Source: Crocodylus rhombifer
Lineage: Eukaryota > Chordata > Crocodylia > Crocodylidae
Reading direction: 5' to 3'
Assembly (NCBI GenBank): GCA_038503035.1
Contig: JAVSML010024426.1
Span: forward strand, 438,648-502,647
DNA length: 64,000 bases
The translations under genes and the position numbers were made by a program. The notes beneath the pieces were generated by a model. That model worked only from the letters and a program-made list of their open reading frames with translations, had not been told where the DNA came from and made no database searches. Positions 32,061-44,797 of this stretch are shown in pieces (positions within the stretch are counted from its first letter, which is position 1; every line of letters starts with the position of its first letter).

Positions 32061-34293
32061 TCAAATAAAAACAACACAATCTTAATGAATAAGTAAAATC
32101 CAATAAGAACGCATATTATAATATTCAAATACAATATTTCATCTTCTAAAAGCAACTGGAAAGACTTTTAATGGAGAGAGTCCCTTCCCAAGCCAGAAGG
32201 AAGCAGATCTCCACCCTGCGGCGCGGCGCGGCGCGGCGGGAGGGTGGCGCGGGGAGCCTGGCTACCTGTGCCCGTGTTTGTCTGCTCTGCCCCGTGTCCA
32301 AACAGAAGCAGAGGAATAAAAGCTGAGGGCTGTGTCACGGGGCGGTTAGACCCAGACGGCCGTGCAGCGGTCCTGAGAAACCCCGCGGTAGGCAGCGGCA
32401 GGCTGCAGTTTACAGCAGAAACAAACCAGAAGCATCTGCCCCTTTGCTTTTTCCTCCAGCCCATAAACATCAGCACGTCAAGCCCGGAGTCGCTGAACGG
32501 CCGTATGCAGAAGTACATCCCACTTCTGTGCAGACGGGGGCCCAGGCAATGCTTTCTGGCCACAATCCTTCCTCCCGACCCCCTGGAGAGGTGCAAAGAG
32601 AAGGAAATCTGGGGAAAAAATCTTTTTTTTTTCTTCCCCCTCCTCTTTTTCCAAATTAAATGACCTATATCAGGCGGCTGAATGGTTGACAGAAAACCCC
32701 ATTTCTTTTCTGTCTCAAGCTCATCTGTTCTGCGATCAGGAGTCAACCTCCCCTTGATGAGAGCCGGCCTTTCCCGTGGACGACGCGCTTCGGCAGGGCG
32801 CCCTTGGCAAAGCGGCGGGTGCAAGCGTCTCCTGAAGTCGCCCGTCTGCTCGCAGCTCGCTGCAGCCTGCGGAAAGCAATATGCTGTGCACCGGCGGTGT
32901 CTAAGCATCTGCTTTCTTCCCAAGGCTTTCAGCCAGGTTGGCAGAAGGAGCTGCGGTGTCTTCCTGTGGCCCTGTTGCCAGAAGGTGGCTCTGGAGACAC
33001 CTCAGCTGGCTCTTGGGGGTGCCCATATTCTGGCTGCAGGGATAATTTGGGGACGTGCACTGGGGGGATTGCCACCCCGCTCTTCTGGGGTGGCAGACGA
33101 GGTCATAGGAGGCCACGCAAAGCTTTGCCTGAACGGCTGCTTTGCATTGGGCTGGGGACTGAGACAGACCTGCCCTCGGCTGGGCCGTGGAAGTTGCCTT
33201 GGGCCTCTTGGCGTGCACACGTGTGCACACGCCCACACACGTACTTGCGCCAAAACCCTGGGGAGAGCTCAGAGCGGACGAGCCCTGTTCCTGCCGCCGC
33301 CTCCAGCTGCTTGCACGTTCTCCGGGCCCCACGCCGATGCATTTGCGTCCCCAGGCGAGTTAGCCGCTTTCCTGCCTCCGAACGCCCTCCTCTATTAAAC
33401 CGAGGTGGGGAGGAGCTAATAGGACTTTGGAGCGACTCTGGCTGGTGAACCCCCATTTCCAAGATGATGGGATCACGCTCGTTCGTGCAAAAAAAACCCC
33501 CAAACTTCATAATAATTGCCATAGCTACCAAAAACCTCTCTAGGTGTTATGACAGACTCTTAAACTGTCAGTGCCTCATTAGCAGCCTAGCCTGGAGAGA
33601 GAAATCCATTATGCATGTAGACTGCAAAAAGTAAGTGAGCATTAATGTATTGAATTTATTAGCCTCTGCCTGGGAAATAATAAGCTGCACTCGTCGAGAT
33701 TCACCTAGCCTGTGCATCGGGGCGGGGCGGGGCAGGGCTCAGCACAGCTTGTCCCTTGCTCAGACTCGGCTGCACGCTGCAGGCTGGGCTGGATGCAGGT
33801 GGGGCTCCCACGCAGCACAGACCAACGCAGCGGGTGCCAGGTGGACGCAAGAGCCCCTGTCCCCGGTGGGGCGTCCAGCCAGCGCCGTGTCGGCTGCTGG
33901 GGCCCCCTCCCAGTCCCTGTGCTCCGGGTGAACGCGGTCTGCACTGCCAGGGTATGTCCAAGGGGTAAATCCTCCGCCCAGCTGCTCCAGGGATCCTGCT
34001 CCTTGCTCCCGGTGATGATGGTTGTCATGCCAGGCATGCTAATGAGTCCCCGTCACTCTGCAGCACACGCACTGCTGAGAGGCAGAATAGCTCCAGGGGC
34101 AACTTTGCCTCCGTGTTAAACTGGTGCAACAGTTGTAAACCAGGCCATCGCGGCACCTCGGGGTGCCTGGAGATCCTCCAAGGGTGCTGCAGGATGCCGC
34201 GCCATGTGAGCGCCGGGAGGTGTGCAAGTGTGATTGACAGCCTAAACCCAGAGGTTTCACGTAGGAGTGCGCAGCATGAAAAACATTCATGGG
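32061..34293. other. GC-rich non-coding stretch with simple repeats
   Basis: (GGCGC)n at 32218-32240, a poly-T run at 32622-32632 and a GGGGC run at 33718-33738. Several long overlapping frames (32682-33398 plus, 32168-32923 minus) have no recognisable family features. 33190-33245 contains another TG/CA run. Confidence 0.45.
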
Positions 34294-34444
34294 ATTTTTC
34301 CCAAGCTCTTTGCAACAGGAGAATTACTTTATTGTTTTTGCATGGTGGAAAAAAGGAGTGAAAAAGAAGAGCTGGTGTTTTCCAAGCGGCGACTCGAGTC
34401 GGACGAGGGGTGCGTTGAGTCTACAAAGGTTGAGAACCACTGAG
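34294..34444 (-). mobile_element. hAT-like element fragment, CAGTGGTTCTCAACC family, - strand
   Basis: Its right end GGTTGAGAACCACTG is the best-preserved hAT-type terminus in the window. Read on the minus strand it continues 'tgtagactcaacgcacccct' and 'aattctcctgttgcaaagag', matching the copy at 26812 in order. The far end is missing. Confidence 0.85.
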
Positions 34445-36457
34445 CTAGTGCAAGTGCCCCCCTACATAGCAACAAACCCTCACACAGGGCTGTGCTGTGG
34501 CTTTCTTCTGCAAGGGCATGTGAGTCGGGGGCAGCAGGGACGCCCCGCTCCTTTCCCCCCCAGACGGGGGCTGCCTACAGGTGCTGCCTGTCTTGAGAAA
34601 TGTGCTCACCGTGCGTCGTGGCACTGCCCCGGAGGAGATGGCAGAGCCCGTTCCCTGCTGCGGATTAAGGCCACGCTGGAGCCAGCAGCCGGGGGCATGC
34701 AGACTTGCCCATGGAAGAGCAAGGGCTGCAGGGGGAAGCTGGCTGGCCCCGAGTAGAGACGACAGGAGGAACTGATGAGCCCACAAGGCCTTGAGGCCTG
34801 TAGGAGGGAACAAAATGTATTTCGGGCTCCACCTGTTCTGCGCGGGGGCTTCTGCCTGGCCCTCCTCCGTCCCCCGCGATGGGAGCTGCTGGCGGAGATC
34901 GCACGGCCCGCTGAGCCCGGCAATCCAGCCAGCTTTCTATCCGGCTCATCCAGCCCACACTTCCTTAAGTGGACTTAACTGGACATGGGATCGAGCTTCT
35001 AGGGATTGTACGAACAAAACCAAATCCTATATCTGAATATCCAAGATCGTCTCCCCCAGAGCGCAGGCGGGGCCTCTGCATAGAAAACCAGCGATGGGGC
35101 GCACGGAGGTGTGACAGGCCGGTCTTGCTTTCCGCCACTTTCCAAAGGCAGGTGACATCCAGGACCTGAACGTGGGGCTATGAAACACTCCCTCTGAATA
35201 GCCGTTTGGAAATGGAAGAGGAACTTTATGAATGCATATTGGTAAAAATATCATGGTTTTGCTGCCTGGTGCACAGGCCATAATGTGGTGAGCAGAGCAG
35301 CGCATTACGACATGCATAAAATTAGTGACATTGTGTTTTTGTTTTCTCCTTTGATTAGGAAAGCTTGTTACAAGTGGTGTGTTTAAAGAGATATTATGCA
35401 GGATAGCGATAACCAGTTTTAAGTCATTATACAAGCAGTTTAATTTGATGTTGCTCTATAAATAATCTAAGTGTATTTGCATGCATATTTTGTTGACAGG
35501 AAGATAAAAACTATAATTCCTAGCAACAACATAATGATGTTATGACAGTAACAAAAAAAAAATTACATCTGCCATTCAACACTTAACTGCTCAGTCATTA
35601 GAAAATAAAACTTTACCACGCCAAGCAAACCATATAATGAAAACAGGGTACCCGTCTAACTACAGTCTACTCGTCGTGGGAGTGGAGAAATACATCTCTA
35701 ACTTTTGTAGCTTATATTGCATCTTGCTTCATGCTATCAGACTTGCATTGACTTGAGTGGGCTTTTGTTCAGGTCTTTACATTTTTGCAGGTAGTTGTTA
35801 CACCTTGTTTATATGTCAATAAATCTTTTTTTTTTCCTAACGAGCTTTCTGTAGCAATATCCCCTGCGAAGAAAGTCATGTCATATGTCAGGATGTTCCC
35901 CTTCTAGAACAGATTTCTCTTGTATTCTTTAGTCAAAATTCAAGTCTAATAACCCATTGCTGTAATTTGCAAAGCTCAAGAACCGCATTGCCTTCAGTTA
36001 AGATGCAGCAAAAATAGCTGCCAAAGCTGGCAGGAAAAGAGAGCAAACAATGTGTTGGGTGCGTCAGGCAGCATTCGCTAAAGAAATACAACTCATTAGT
36101 TTTTTCCGGGTGGCAAAAGGAGCTGTTTGATTTGGAGACCACCTGGTTTGGACTCGGGCACTTTGTGATGTATTCACTTTTTTTAAAATTCTGTTTCCTT
36201 ACCGCTGGCCTGTAAAGTGAAAGTCAGGGAGGGCCCAAGAGCATATCACCATGCAGGTCAGGGGCAAAGTCACCTGGCAAATGCAGTCCTCTAGTGAAGA
36301 AGAGATGACACGGTGCCTGGATGAAAAAGAAAAATGTACTCGTCCTGTCCTGACCCAGAGGAAAGCATGAAACTCCTTGTATTAAATGTCCATGTTGCAG
36401 ATGCTGTATTAGTGAGAGCATTGCCAGCATATCAAGGGAGGTGATTCTTCCCCTCTA
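34445..36457. other. non-coding stretch, AT-rich after 35180
   Basis: 34445-35170 is GC-rich with no supported frame. 35200-36200 is AT-rich, CpG-poor and repeat-free to my eye, with many TAAT and ATTA words, so it may include conserved non-coding sequence. Confidence 0.45.
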
Positions 36458-36975
36458 TTTGTGAGGCCACATCTGGAGTCCGGTGTCCAGCTGTGGCCCC
36501 CACTACAGACAGGACGTGGACACATTGGAGAGAGTCCGGTGGAGGGTGATGAAAACGGCTGTGGGGCTGGGGGACAGGACTGGTGAGGAGAGGCCGAGGG
36601 AATTGGGGTGATTTAGTCTGGAGAAGAGGGGGATTGAACAGCAGCCTTCACCTCCCCGTGCAAGACTGCAAAGAGGACGGAGCTGGACCGGTCTCAGTGG
36701 GGGCAGACGACAGGACAAGGGGCAATGGGCTCAAGCTGCAGCAAGGGAAGTTGAGGTTGGATATTAGGAAAAACTCTCTCATGCAGAGGGTAGTAAAGCA
36801 CTGGTATAAACTACCCAGAGAGGGGGTGGCATCTCCATCCTTGGAGGTGTTTAAGACCCAGCTTGACAAAGCCTTGTCTGGGATGATGTAGCTGGGGCTG
36901 GTCCTGCTTGGAGCAGGGGGTTGGACTGGATGTGACCTCCTGAGCTCCCTTCCAGCCCTCCTTGTCTATGATCCT
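36458..36975 (+). mobile_element. CR1 LINE 3' end, + strand, best-preserved copy
   Basis: Runs from 'gtgaggccacatctggagtc' through 'gggggacaggactggtgagg', 'gaagttgaggttggatatta', 'ctccatccttggaggtgttt' to 'ccttccagccctccttgtct' and ATGATCC. It keeps the whole 3' ~515 bp and serves as the local reference for the other copies. 5'-truncated; no intact ORF2 part. Confidence 0.95.
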
Positions 36976-37653
36976 TTCGGGAAGTTCCCCCACGCCAGGA
37001 GTAGCATAAATAAAACGGAGCTTGTTTCCCCCAAAACCAGACCACGTTGGGGGTGGGTGTGCTGCCACTTTCTGCTTTGTGGCTAAGGGATAATCGAGGT
37101 GGTGCTCCAGTGACATAAGGAAACCCTGCGCCAGCAGGGACCTTTGCTCCACACAGGATTGCATTTAGCTTTCAGAAAATCTCAGCCTGGTGCAAAATGC
37201 AATGCATGCCAGAAGCAGGGGGGCGGTGTAAAATGCAGCCTGGCTTCAGTGGGGTTGTTCCCCAAGCAAGGACTAAAAGAGAAATGTCCTGGAGGAGGAT
37301 ACGTGCTCTGAGCTTGCTCCCAGCTCTTGCAAGAGCCGATCTGAAAAATGTGACATTGCAGCGAGTTAATCCAAGTGGGAATTTGTGTTCTAGTCAATTT
37401 AGCAGTCGTTCTGGAAGAAACATTGCTTCTCAGTACAAGGCATATGACTTCCATAGGGGGAAATACATAATGTCCTATTTACTGCTACCTGGAGTTTATG
37501 CTTATATAAAGGATTGGTGCAAGGTAGCAGGCAGCATTTGACGAGGATCTGGCATATCCCATTATAGCCCGCCTGGGAGGGTCTATGCCACATTCACTAC
37601 ATTGGCATTTGCATACCCCAGAGTGCTGTCAACTCGTCTTGTTCGCTTCCTCC
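36976..37653. other. non-coding stretch, no gene seen
   Basis: Nothing recognised. A mildly AT-rich section 37330-37560 is open on the + strand but without motifs. Confidence 0.45.
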
Positions 37654-37778
37654 CTGGGCGCGTCTACACGTTCATTAACGCACCATCGTTACTGCGCATT
37701 AAGTTTAGTACTTGCATAATCGAGTATTACTCTGCAGTAGCACCGGCACACGCCTTTTTAGTGTAGATGAGGCCCCTG
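37654..37778. mobile_element. short hAT-like element, GCGTCTACA family (copy 3)
   Basis: 125 bp with termini CTGGGCGCGTCTACACG and GTGTAGATGAGGCCCCTG, inverted with mismatches. The interior 'ttcattaacgcaccat' and 'actgcgcattaagt' relates it to the 10871 copy. It is an internally deleted miniature form. Confidence 0.75.
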
Positions 37779-38484
37779 AGCAGGGACATCCTCCCCTACG
37801 GATTAACAATGATCCCGTCACTATGCTTCAATCAACACATATAGATATAAAATGATTAAGCAAATGCCCCTTGATTTGAGATGGGAATTGCAACGAGCTC
37901 TCTGGGAGCGACAGCGGCGTGTGCTATGAGAAGACTCATAAATTATCCAAGCAGAGTGAGCATTTATTGCACATCAGGCATTAAACTAAATGGATCTCAG
38001 ATCGGAAATAAAGTAGCAACAGCAGCAATCTGAGGCCGCAAAACGCCAGTGTGAGGATTATGACCCTGCACACCTGGAGATGGGGCGTGTGAAGGGTGCC
38101 GGCTATCCACATCCATCCAGAAATCTCCCAGTGACCCAAAATGCCCGGGAGGCATCTAGACGGAGCTTTGTTCTCAGAAAATGGAAGCGCGAGGAGCTGT
38201 TTGTAAATGGCACGCCCAGCGCCGTCCGCCCTGCGTGATCCTGGAAGGGATCGCTGCGCGGCGGTCGCTTCGCTGAGACGGACGAGGGTGATGCGCAGCG
38301 TCCCCAGGGCTGCTTTGCCAAGCCGTGCTGGGTGGGGTGGGCGACTCCTGGGCTCGCTGACGCGGCGCAACCTGCGCAGCAAGAGGATGGCGGGGAAAGC
38401 ATCGTCTCCTCCAGCCAGCTGATGTAGCTCGACCGTCTCTCCAACCATCACGGGCTCTTTGGAGTCTGCTTCGTCGGTACTGTC
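37779..38484. other. CpG-rich stretch up to an assembly gap
   Basis: 38190-38480 has many CpG. On the minus strand a frame (37981-38736) crosses the gap and ends just before an AATAAA (37952-37968 region, reverse complement GCAATAAATGCTC). That could be the 3' end of a transcript or an L2-type tail. I recognise no protein motif. Confidence 0.35.
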
Positions 38485-38494
38485 NNNNNNNNNN
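38485..38494. other. assembly gap (10 N)
   Basis: Ten unresolved bases. The run length is a placeholder, so sequence of unknown length may be missing in this CpG-rich region. Confidence 0.99.
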
Positions 38495-40058
38495 GCTTTC
38501 CTACCCGCAGCCGTAAGCCTGCGTTGGAGGCTGCAGTTCTTAGCCGGGAAATGAAGCGGTGAAAGAGCAAACAGATCCAGACCCGCGAGGGCAGGGAAAC
38601 GACTAATCGATCCCCTTCGCTTCCAGAGAGGACCCCGCGGAGACCCGCTATGGGATAATCGGGGGTCGCTCGGGTCGGCTGCCAGAGACCCGAGGGTGCC
38701 AGGTCTTTCCTGTCCTACCCGCCCCGCTGCGTGCATCCCAAAGGCTCTGTGTTGGCTAAAAAGCAGAGAGGGGTTCAGTGCCCAAACCCGTTCGTTGAAT
38801 CGTTCTTCCTGTTAGCTGGGGTTGCGTGTGCGCGCGTGAATGGAAAACGCTGCTTTGAAGCAACAGGACAGCGTTTCCACGCAGAACGGATCGGCCAAAC
38901 TTCTCCTTCCCGCAAAAGCTCGCGGCGCTTCCAGAGGCCTTCCCCTGTTCTTATTCCTCCGAAACTAGTCGCCCGACTGGACCCAAATTGCAAACGTCGG
39001 CCCCACCCAAATGCGTTTGGTCAAATCCTCGGCTCGGGGAATTTGCCCCGCCGTAATGAAGAATGAGGCATGTCCCCCTCTCCGCTTTCCAGGACAGCCC
39101 CCGGAAGCAGCTGTGCCCGAGTCTTGTGCAGGAAGGTCTGTGGTCAGCAGCAGTGTGGCTGTCAGGAGAGACCGGGCCATCGGTGCAGAGCACTGCACAC
39201 CGCTCTTCACCCCCAGTTTCACACCCGTGCCAGCGTGACCCCGGGAGACGATCACCAGCACCGCGCTGGCAGGTCCTCAACTATTCCAAAACTGCAATGG
39301 AAAGACGGACAGACCTATGTTGCCCCAGGCAGGTAGGGCCGACGTCCTCGAAAGAGCTGTCGTTGCAACATCTAGGTGTTGTATTGGCAAGCACGCGTGT
39401 AATCTTGTTTTGCAGTGCCTGACCCAAGCAGCATAGAAGACCTGGCACTGCCAGGAGCGCTGCGAGGTGTCTTGCCTTGTCCTGCAGGCTGCCAGATAGC
39501 TGCGGCCACCGCAGATGTCGGTCAGTTATGCAGTAAGGCTCGCCGTCGTGCGACGCACCTAACTGCACGGACTTGGATAACGGAGGCATTGGATTTAAGT
39601 ACATAAAATGAGACTTCCTTAAGGGGGGGGAGGAAAGACCCTTTGGGTGGTGACTGAAAGGGCACAAAAGAAAATGGTAAAATACCAGCAAGAAGTGGGT
39701 CAAGGCGGCATAAGGAAATCCTTCCAGTAACCCCCAGCCTTAAGGCATGGCTTTTCAAGTGGGACAAGACGTCTCCCCGCGGCACTTGTTCGCAGGCATC
39801 GAGCAGGTAGCCAGGCTGGGAAGGGGAGCAGGCACCTCTACACGGACAGCAGACGAGGTATCGGGCTCCCGGCGTCCCTAGGCGGAGCGTCAAATTGTAC
39901 CTGCAGACGCGAAGGCCCGACTTTGCAACAACTTCGTCTCTGCTACGGGACCTTTCAGGGCAATTCTTTGCAACTTGGGGACTGCAGCAGAAGAGAGAGG
40001 TGATCCCAGCTCCTTGGTGAAGTGGGAAGAAGTCAGAGAAGCTGAGAATCCTTCACCT
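38495..40058. other. non-coding stretch, no gene seen
   Basis: GC-rich with moderate CpG to 39300. A short acceptor-like TTGTTTTGCAG at 39405-39415 precedes a 51-bp open stretch and a CGAG|GTGTCT, which is too weak to call an exon. No known family. Confidence 0.4.
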
Positions 40059-40285
40059 GAAATAGGAAAATCGAGGTTAGATGTTAAGAAAAACTTTCTC
40101 ACGCGGAGGGTAGTAAAGCGCTGGAAAGGGTGACCCAGAGTCTCCATCCTTGCGGGCTTTGAAGCCCCAGGTAGACAAAGCCTTGTCTGGGATGATGTAG
40201 TTGGGGCTGGTCCTGCTTGGAGCAGGGGGTTGGACTGGATCTGACCTCGTGAGCTCCCTTCCAGCCTGAATTTTCTATAATTTTA
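40059..40285 (+). mobile_element. CR1 LINE 3' terminal fragment, + strand
   Basis: 'aaatcgaggttagatgttaa', 'gtagtaaagcgctggaaagg', 'aagccccaggtagacaaagc', 'gggatgatgtagttggggct' and 'ttccagcctgaattttctat'. Compared with the 36458 copy it lacks about 20 bp before 'tctccatcctt'. Confidence 0.94.
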
Positions 40286-41879
40286 CAGTCTTTACAGGTC
40301 TGGGGCGGGTTGCACCTCCATACCCCCGGGAAAAGCTGCTGGTGTGCAATGCAGGTGAGGGAACGAAGCACCCAGAGGAAAGTTGAACCAAAGCAAAACT
40401 TGTAGAGCCCAGCAATAAGCTGAGCATCTGTGCATGAGCACCACCTGGGAAGCATTTATCCCCGGCCTCAAAGAGACCCACGGTGATGGTGAATAAATGT
40501 TGCCTTGATCCAGCGCTCTTCGCCCAGGTGTCTGACAGCACGACTGGAGCGGTGAATGAATGCTTTTGTTTATTCGCTCAACCCCTGAGTCCTCTGATGG
40601 CTGTAACAGCTGGACTACACGTTTCATTGGCGCTTAACGAGAAAACGGTGCTAATCGCTGTAAAGCCATCCTGGCTCATGTTCTTGAGGCGAGAAGCCTG
40701 ATTTGTTCTGATCTTTACATCGGAGGGGTAGTTGCAGCTTCGAACCTGGCACGCATGCAAGCAAGCTAATTCCCTGCAAAAGGGCCAAGCCCCGTGAAAT
40801 AAAACTCAGCTGTTTTAATTGTCACTCGGCTGGGTTAAGTGTTGGCTTGTTATGCTGCCATTAGCCCTCCCAATAAATGGGCACATTTGTATCTTGTGAC
40901 AAAGGTGCATTAAAATGGTAAATGTATCTCGGGAAGCTGCAGCGATGCCAAATGTGTGCGTGGGGTGGGGAGATTTTTATTTATTGGAGACTCATCTTCA
41001 TGGGTGTGAGAGCCATGCAACGAGATCGCTCCATGAAACGCCCGACGAGCCGTCTGAAACACGTGGGGAGCCGGTTCGTGCCCAGGTCTGTGAGCCCCAG
41101 CGAAGCAGACCCCAGTGCTACGGGGTCAGCGGTGGGGCGGCGTCCTCGGGGCATCGGCTCTCTTCTCTCCTGTGCTCCTGCAGCGTCGGGCTAGCGGACA
41201 ACATCCCACCCTCTTGATTGTCGGGGTTAGGTCCATGGCACCCTGGGGCAGCCATTGTCTTCCTCCCCAGACTAACAGGGTCTGTTGGCCACTAGCCTCG
41301 TGCCTGCTTTAGCAAGAGGCAAGTGTGAGTTGGTCCCTTGTAGCTCCAGTGCCCCGGGACGTGGCGCCCTGGGACGAGGTCCAAATCTTAATGCAACGCC
41401 GGCCTGGACCTGACCCTCGAAATTGTCTATGCACCAGGGATCAATTTGACCCCAAGGACTGCAAAGATGAGTTGGGAAAAGTTAGAACCAACAACGCTCA
41501 TTTTCTCTCTCTCCAAGAGAGGGAAGTGGAAGAGGAGGTGGATGAGCGGGAGGGCAGCGCAGGCGGGAGCAGTGCGGTGACGTGGGGTGACACGTGGGCA
41601 AGCACGCGAGTCACGGAGCGGCGAAGCAGATTTGCAGGAGAAGGAGAAGTGAGGGAGACCTTGGTGGAAAGGAAGTTTCTGTCCGAGAGGAGCAAGAGAA
41701 ACCAGCGGTCGCTGTTAGTGCATCGCAGTTGCACAAATCCCCTGGTCCCAAAAGCAGGGAAGTTCCCCTGCACTGATTTGCACATGTGTGTGAGCTTGCT
41801 GCTTCCTATGAGTTCCCTGTTAGCACTCCTGTAGCATAAGGCTAGTTTCTTTTCATTTTCCAGGTCACATACACTTGTC
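40286..41879. other. non-coding stretch, no gene seen
   Basis: No supported gene. The + strand frame 41325-41834 (169 codons) is Arg/Glu-rich in the middle but has no recognisable motif or splice context. 40540-40930 is AT-rich. Confidence 0.45.
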
Positions 41880-41985
41880 TCTAGGGTTGCCAACCCTCCA
41901 GGATTGCCCTGGAGCCTCCAGGAATTGGATCGAAATCTCCAGGAGATGCTGAGAGTCACCCGGGAGATCAACGATGGGGCATTCG
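41880..41985 (+). mobile_element. fragment of the GGGTTGCCAACCCTCCAGG interspersed repeat
   Basis: TCTAGGGTTGCCAACCCTCC, 'aggattgccctggagcctcc' and 'aggaattggatcgaaatctc' match the 5' part of a repeat common in turtle and crocodilian genomes, which begins AGGGTTGCCAACCCT, itself a palindrome. I know the family by wording only; the superfamily is uncertain. Confidence 0.65.
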
Positions 41986-44416
41986 TTAAACTAAATATTA
42001 AATGTCGAATCCAATTTAGACAGGAGCCCAGTGGGTTTTTAAAATGTCATAGTAATATGCATTTGTCTTCCTGACATAAAGTCTACGCTCCGAAATCCAT
42101 ACCTGATGCACACAAGTAAGAGACTTTCACTTTGAAATGCCCCTGGGGTGCACTGGCTCTGCCAGGCAGGATAAACCCCGTCTGATGCAGGGCACCTTTT
42201 TCTTCTCTTTTGTTAACTGGGGATGAATTCAAAGCTGAGCTGAATTCGGCTTTGTCTTAAATCTCCCTCTGGCCACGTCTTGCACAGCACTGCGTGGGGG
42301 CGAGCTCGGGCAGCGCCGGTCCCCCGAGACCACGGGGTACTTTCCTTCAGAAGGCAGCAACATTTTGTCTCTGCAAAGTAATTATTTTGGTTAAACAACT
42401 GGGTCCAGACGGAGGGTAATGGAGAGAGCGATCCGGGGGGTGCTTCAGGGAAGGTTCCTTCCAAAGGGGAATTAACTTCCATTAAAACCAAGCTTTGACT
42501 TAATTATTTTAGCTGCACTGGGATAATTTCAATTAGCTCTTCACATCTGATGCTATCGCTCCCGTCTTGCTCAAGCGGACATTGGCACTCTCTTTCCGAG
42601 AGTTGATCGGGATTATGAAGCCTTTCCTGTTTTCCATGTGTGTCTTGTATTTATCCACCAGGCCTGATTGTTTATCTGACTGCTCAAGATAGCGAGACCC
42701 CTTCTTGGAAGCGATTTCTCCTTGATTAGCTTCAGCTTCAGCTACGGCGTGGGGGTTGGACTCGACGCCGCGTCTCTGATCCCACCAGCGTCTCGACTCC
42801 TGGCCAAATGCATCCTCTCCGGTGATGACAAACACGCTTTTAAAGTTTGTCCTGTGCAGGTTGCTCAGCAACTGCATTGCCTGCCTGTCACAAACAGGGT
42901 AGCGCTAAGGTGGGGCTGACGACGATGCTGGAAAAGGATCGTTTCGGCAGCTGAACGCGAACGGTGGGACCCAAAATAGCAATGACTTGCTTTGGCAGGG
43001 CCGGCCATTGCACCGTAGCTCGAGGCTGGTGCAAAGCTTGACGTCCTCCTTCTCCCGAGAGGTCTGGTGCTAGGGGCAAGGGCCTGGCTCTCGGAGAAAT
43101 CGGAGCCACGGGAGCAAGGAGCAAAAGGGGATCTCAAAGGGGATTTTAAGAGGTGATGCCCTGATGCCTTGCTCCTCCTGGCTCTAGCTCCCATGCGGTG
43201 TCTGGGCTATTGACTTTTCCTCCTCTCTGGTCTCCCCAAAAGAGACTTTTGTGAGATGGGGACACGGCACGTGCTGCTCCCTGGATGCTCCCACGTTTAG
43301 CCATCTTTATTCCTGAGCTCAGCGTGTCTTCCCGTTGGCTGGCATGCGGGACGTGCAAAAGCACTCCCGTGGCTGAAAGACTTCTCTCTGTGAAACCTCC
43401 CGCTCGACAGGAACATACATTTGTGGCTGCCTTATAATAATTAATACCTGCTTGGTTAATCAATATGTCTTTATGTATGTAACTCCCCCGCATGTTCAGA
43501 GTCTCTCTTTAATTACTCTGCTGCTGTCTTATTCTGTTGCTTGCATTGGCTGTAACAGTCTTTTTTTATATGTATAATACATGGTGTGGAGTTGGCTTCG
43601 GCGCTATGGATGGGACCGGAAAACTCCAGTGTGTCAGGGATGTTACTTAGGTCTAGGAGAGTATGGAGGGGAGAGAGGGCAGACCTGGAAAGGCCCAAGA
43701 GCGCTTTCATCAGATGTAAAAACCCACATTTCAGTGCTGTGAATGAGGCCTCCACGCTCCAGGCCTGTGCCAGGACCGCCGAGCTGCTGCATACTCCAAC
43801 AGGTACTGGAATGAGGCCGAAATGGCACCTGGTTGGTGCTACAATTTTTCGGCACGCTGATCCGAGCACCTGGCTCATTTATTAAACAAACTCCAGGACC
43901 TCCGCTCAATAACGATTAGTCTGCTCCATCCAGGACATCGCGAGTTGTCTGCGCAGAATATAGCTGAACAAATGACCAACCTGCCCCAAACTGCTCTTGC
44001 TCTCTCCCTGCTCCTCCCGAGAACAGCTGAGACTTAAATGATACCTGAGGCTTTCTCCTCTTGCTCGTTCTCTGCCCTGCTGGAAACCGGATCAATTGAA
44101 AGCTCTTGGGAATGATGCTTCAGCTAACGTACATGTTAAATGTTCCTACTGTAAGTAATTGTCTGATGGCATTTTGTCGGGCGGTGGATTTACTTGATTC
44201 GGTTTCCATTAGTGGAGTCCATGCTGAGCTCTGTTGGCGTTGCCCTGAAGGGCCTGGTTGCCATTGTAATTTTTTCCTTTAAGCACAGAGCTGTGTCCCT
44301 TGGCTCTGTTCAAACAGTGGCCAGCACAAGCATCGTGGCCCTCCACTGAAAACCACTAATATGAGCCGATAACCATATCTCAGAGTCGGTGCGGCTTTAC
44401 GTAGGACTCGGTACTA
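41986..44416. other. non-coding stretch, no gene seen
   Basis: Mixed composition. 42480-42880 and 43930-44400 are AT-leaning and repeat-free to my eye. A 114-codon minus-strand frame at 42533-42877 has no motif. Confidence 0.45.
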
Positions 44417-44797
44417 GTGGGCACCTCTACATGTGTGCATTTACTGCACAGTAGCCAAAATTACTGTGCAGTATGGGTGCACGTCTACATGTGCACACCC
44501 GTACTGCACAGTAAATATGGCAACTTATGCTGAATTGAACTTATGCTTCATGCAGGTATCAAATTTATGGCCAAGAAGTGACTGTAGTGTTAGGCACATG
44601 TAGATGCCTTACTGAGCAGTAACACTCTGTGTGTGTGGACTGACTTGGGACTAACTTTAGTCCCAAGTCAGTCCATACATGGAGTAAATGCGCTTTAATG
44701 CCGGCACATGTAGATGCTGGCCCATTCCTGCTTACTGCACAGTAACTTGCTGCACATTAAATTTAAGCCGGTGTAGATGCACATGTAGACACACCCA
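44417..44797. mobile_element. hAT-like element, GTCTACATG family (copy 4) with perfect internal palindrome
   Basis: Termini GGGCACCTCTACATGTGTGC and GCACATGTAGACACACCC are inverted. A second terminus-like segment GGGTGCACGTCTACATGTGC lies at 44475, so the left end is duplicated or one element is nested in another. The centre holds a perfect 18-bp palindrome with a 2-nt loop (44637-44654 and 44657-44674, GACTGACTTGGGACTAA and its complement). 'actgcacagtaa' motifs recur in both orientations. Confidence 0.85.

Noticed and set aside
32168..33448. Frames of 214-251 codons on both strands
   Set aside because: Overlapping frames on both strands in GC-rich DNA; no domain, no splice context.
39405..39466. 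Acceptor-like TTGTTTTGCAG plus 51-bp open stretch
   Set aside because: The donor CGAG|GTGTCT is weak and the peptide matches nothing I know.
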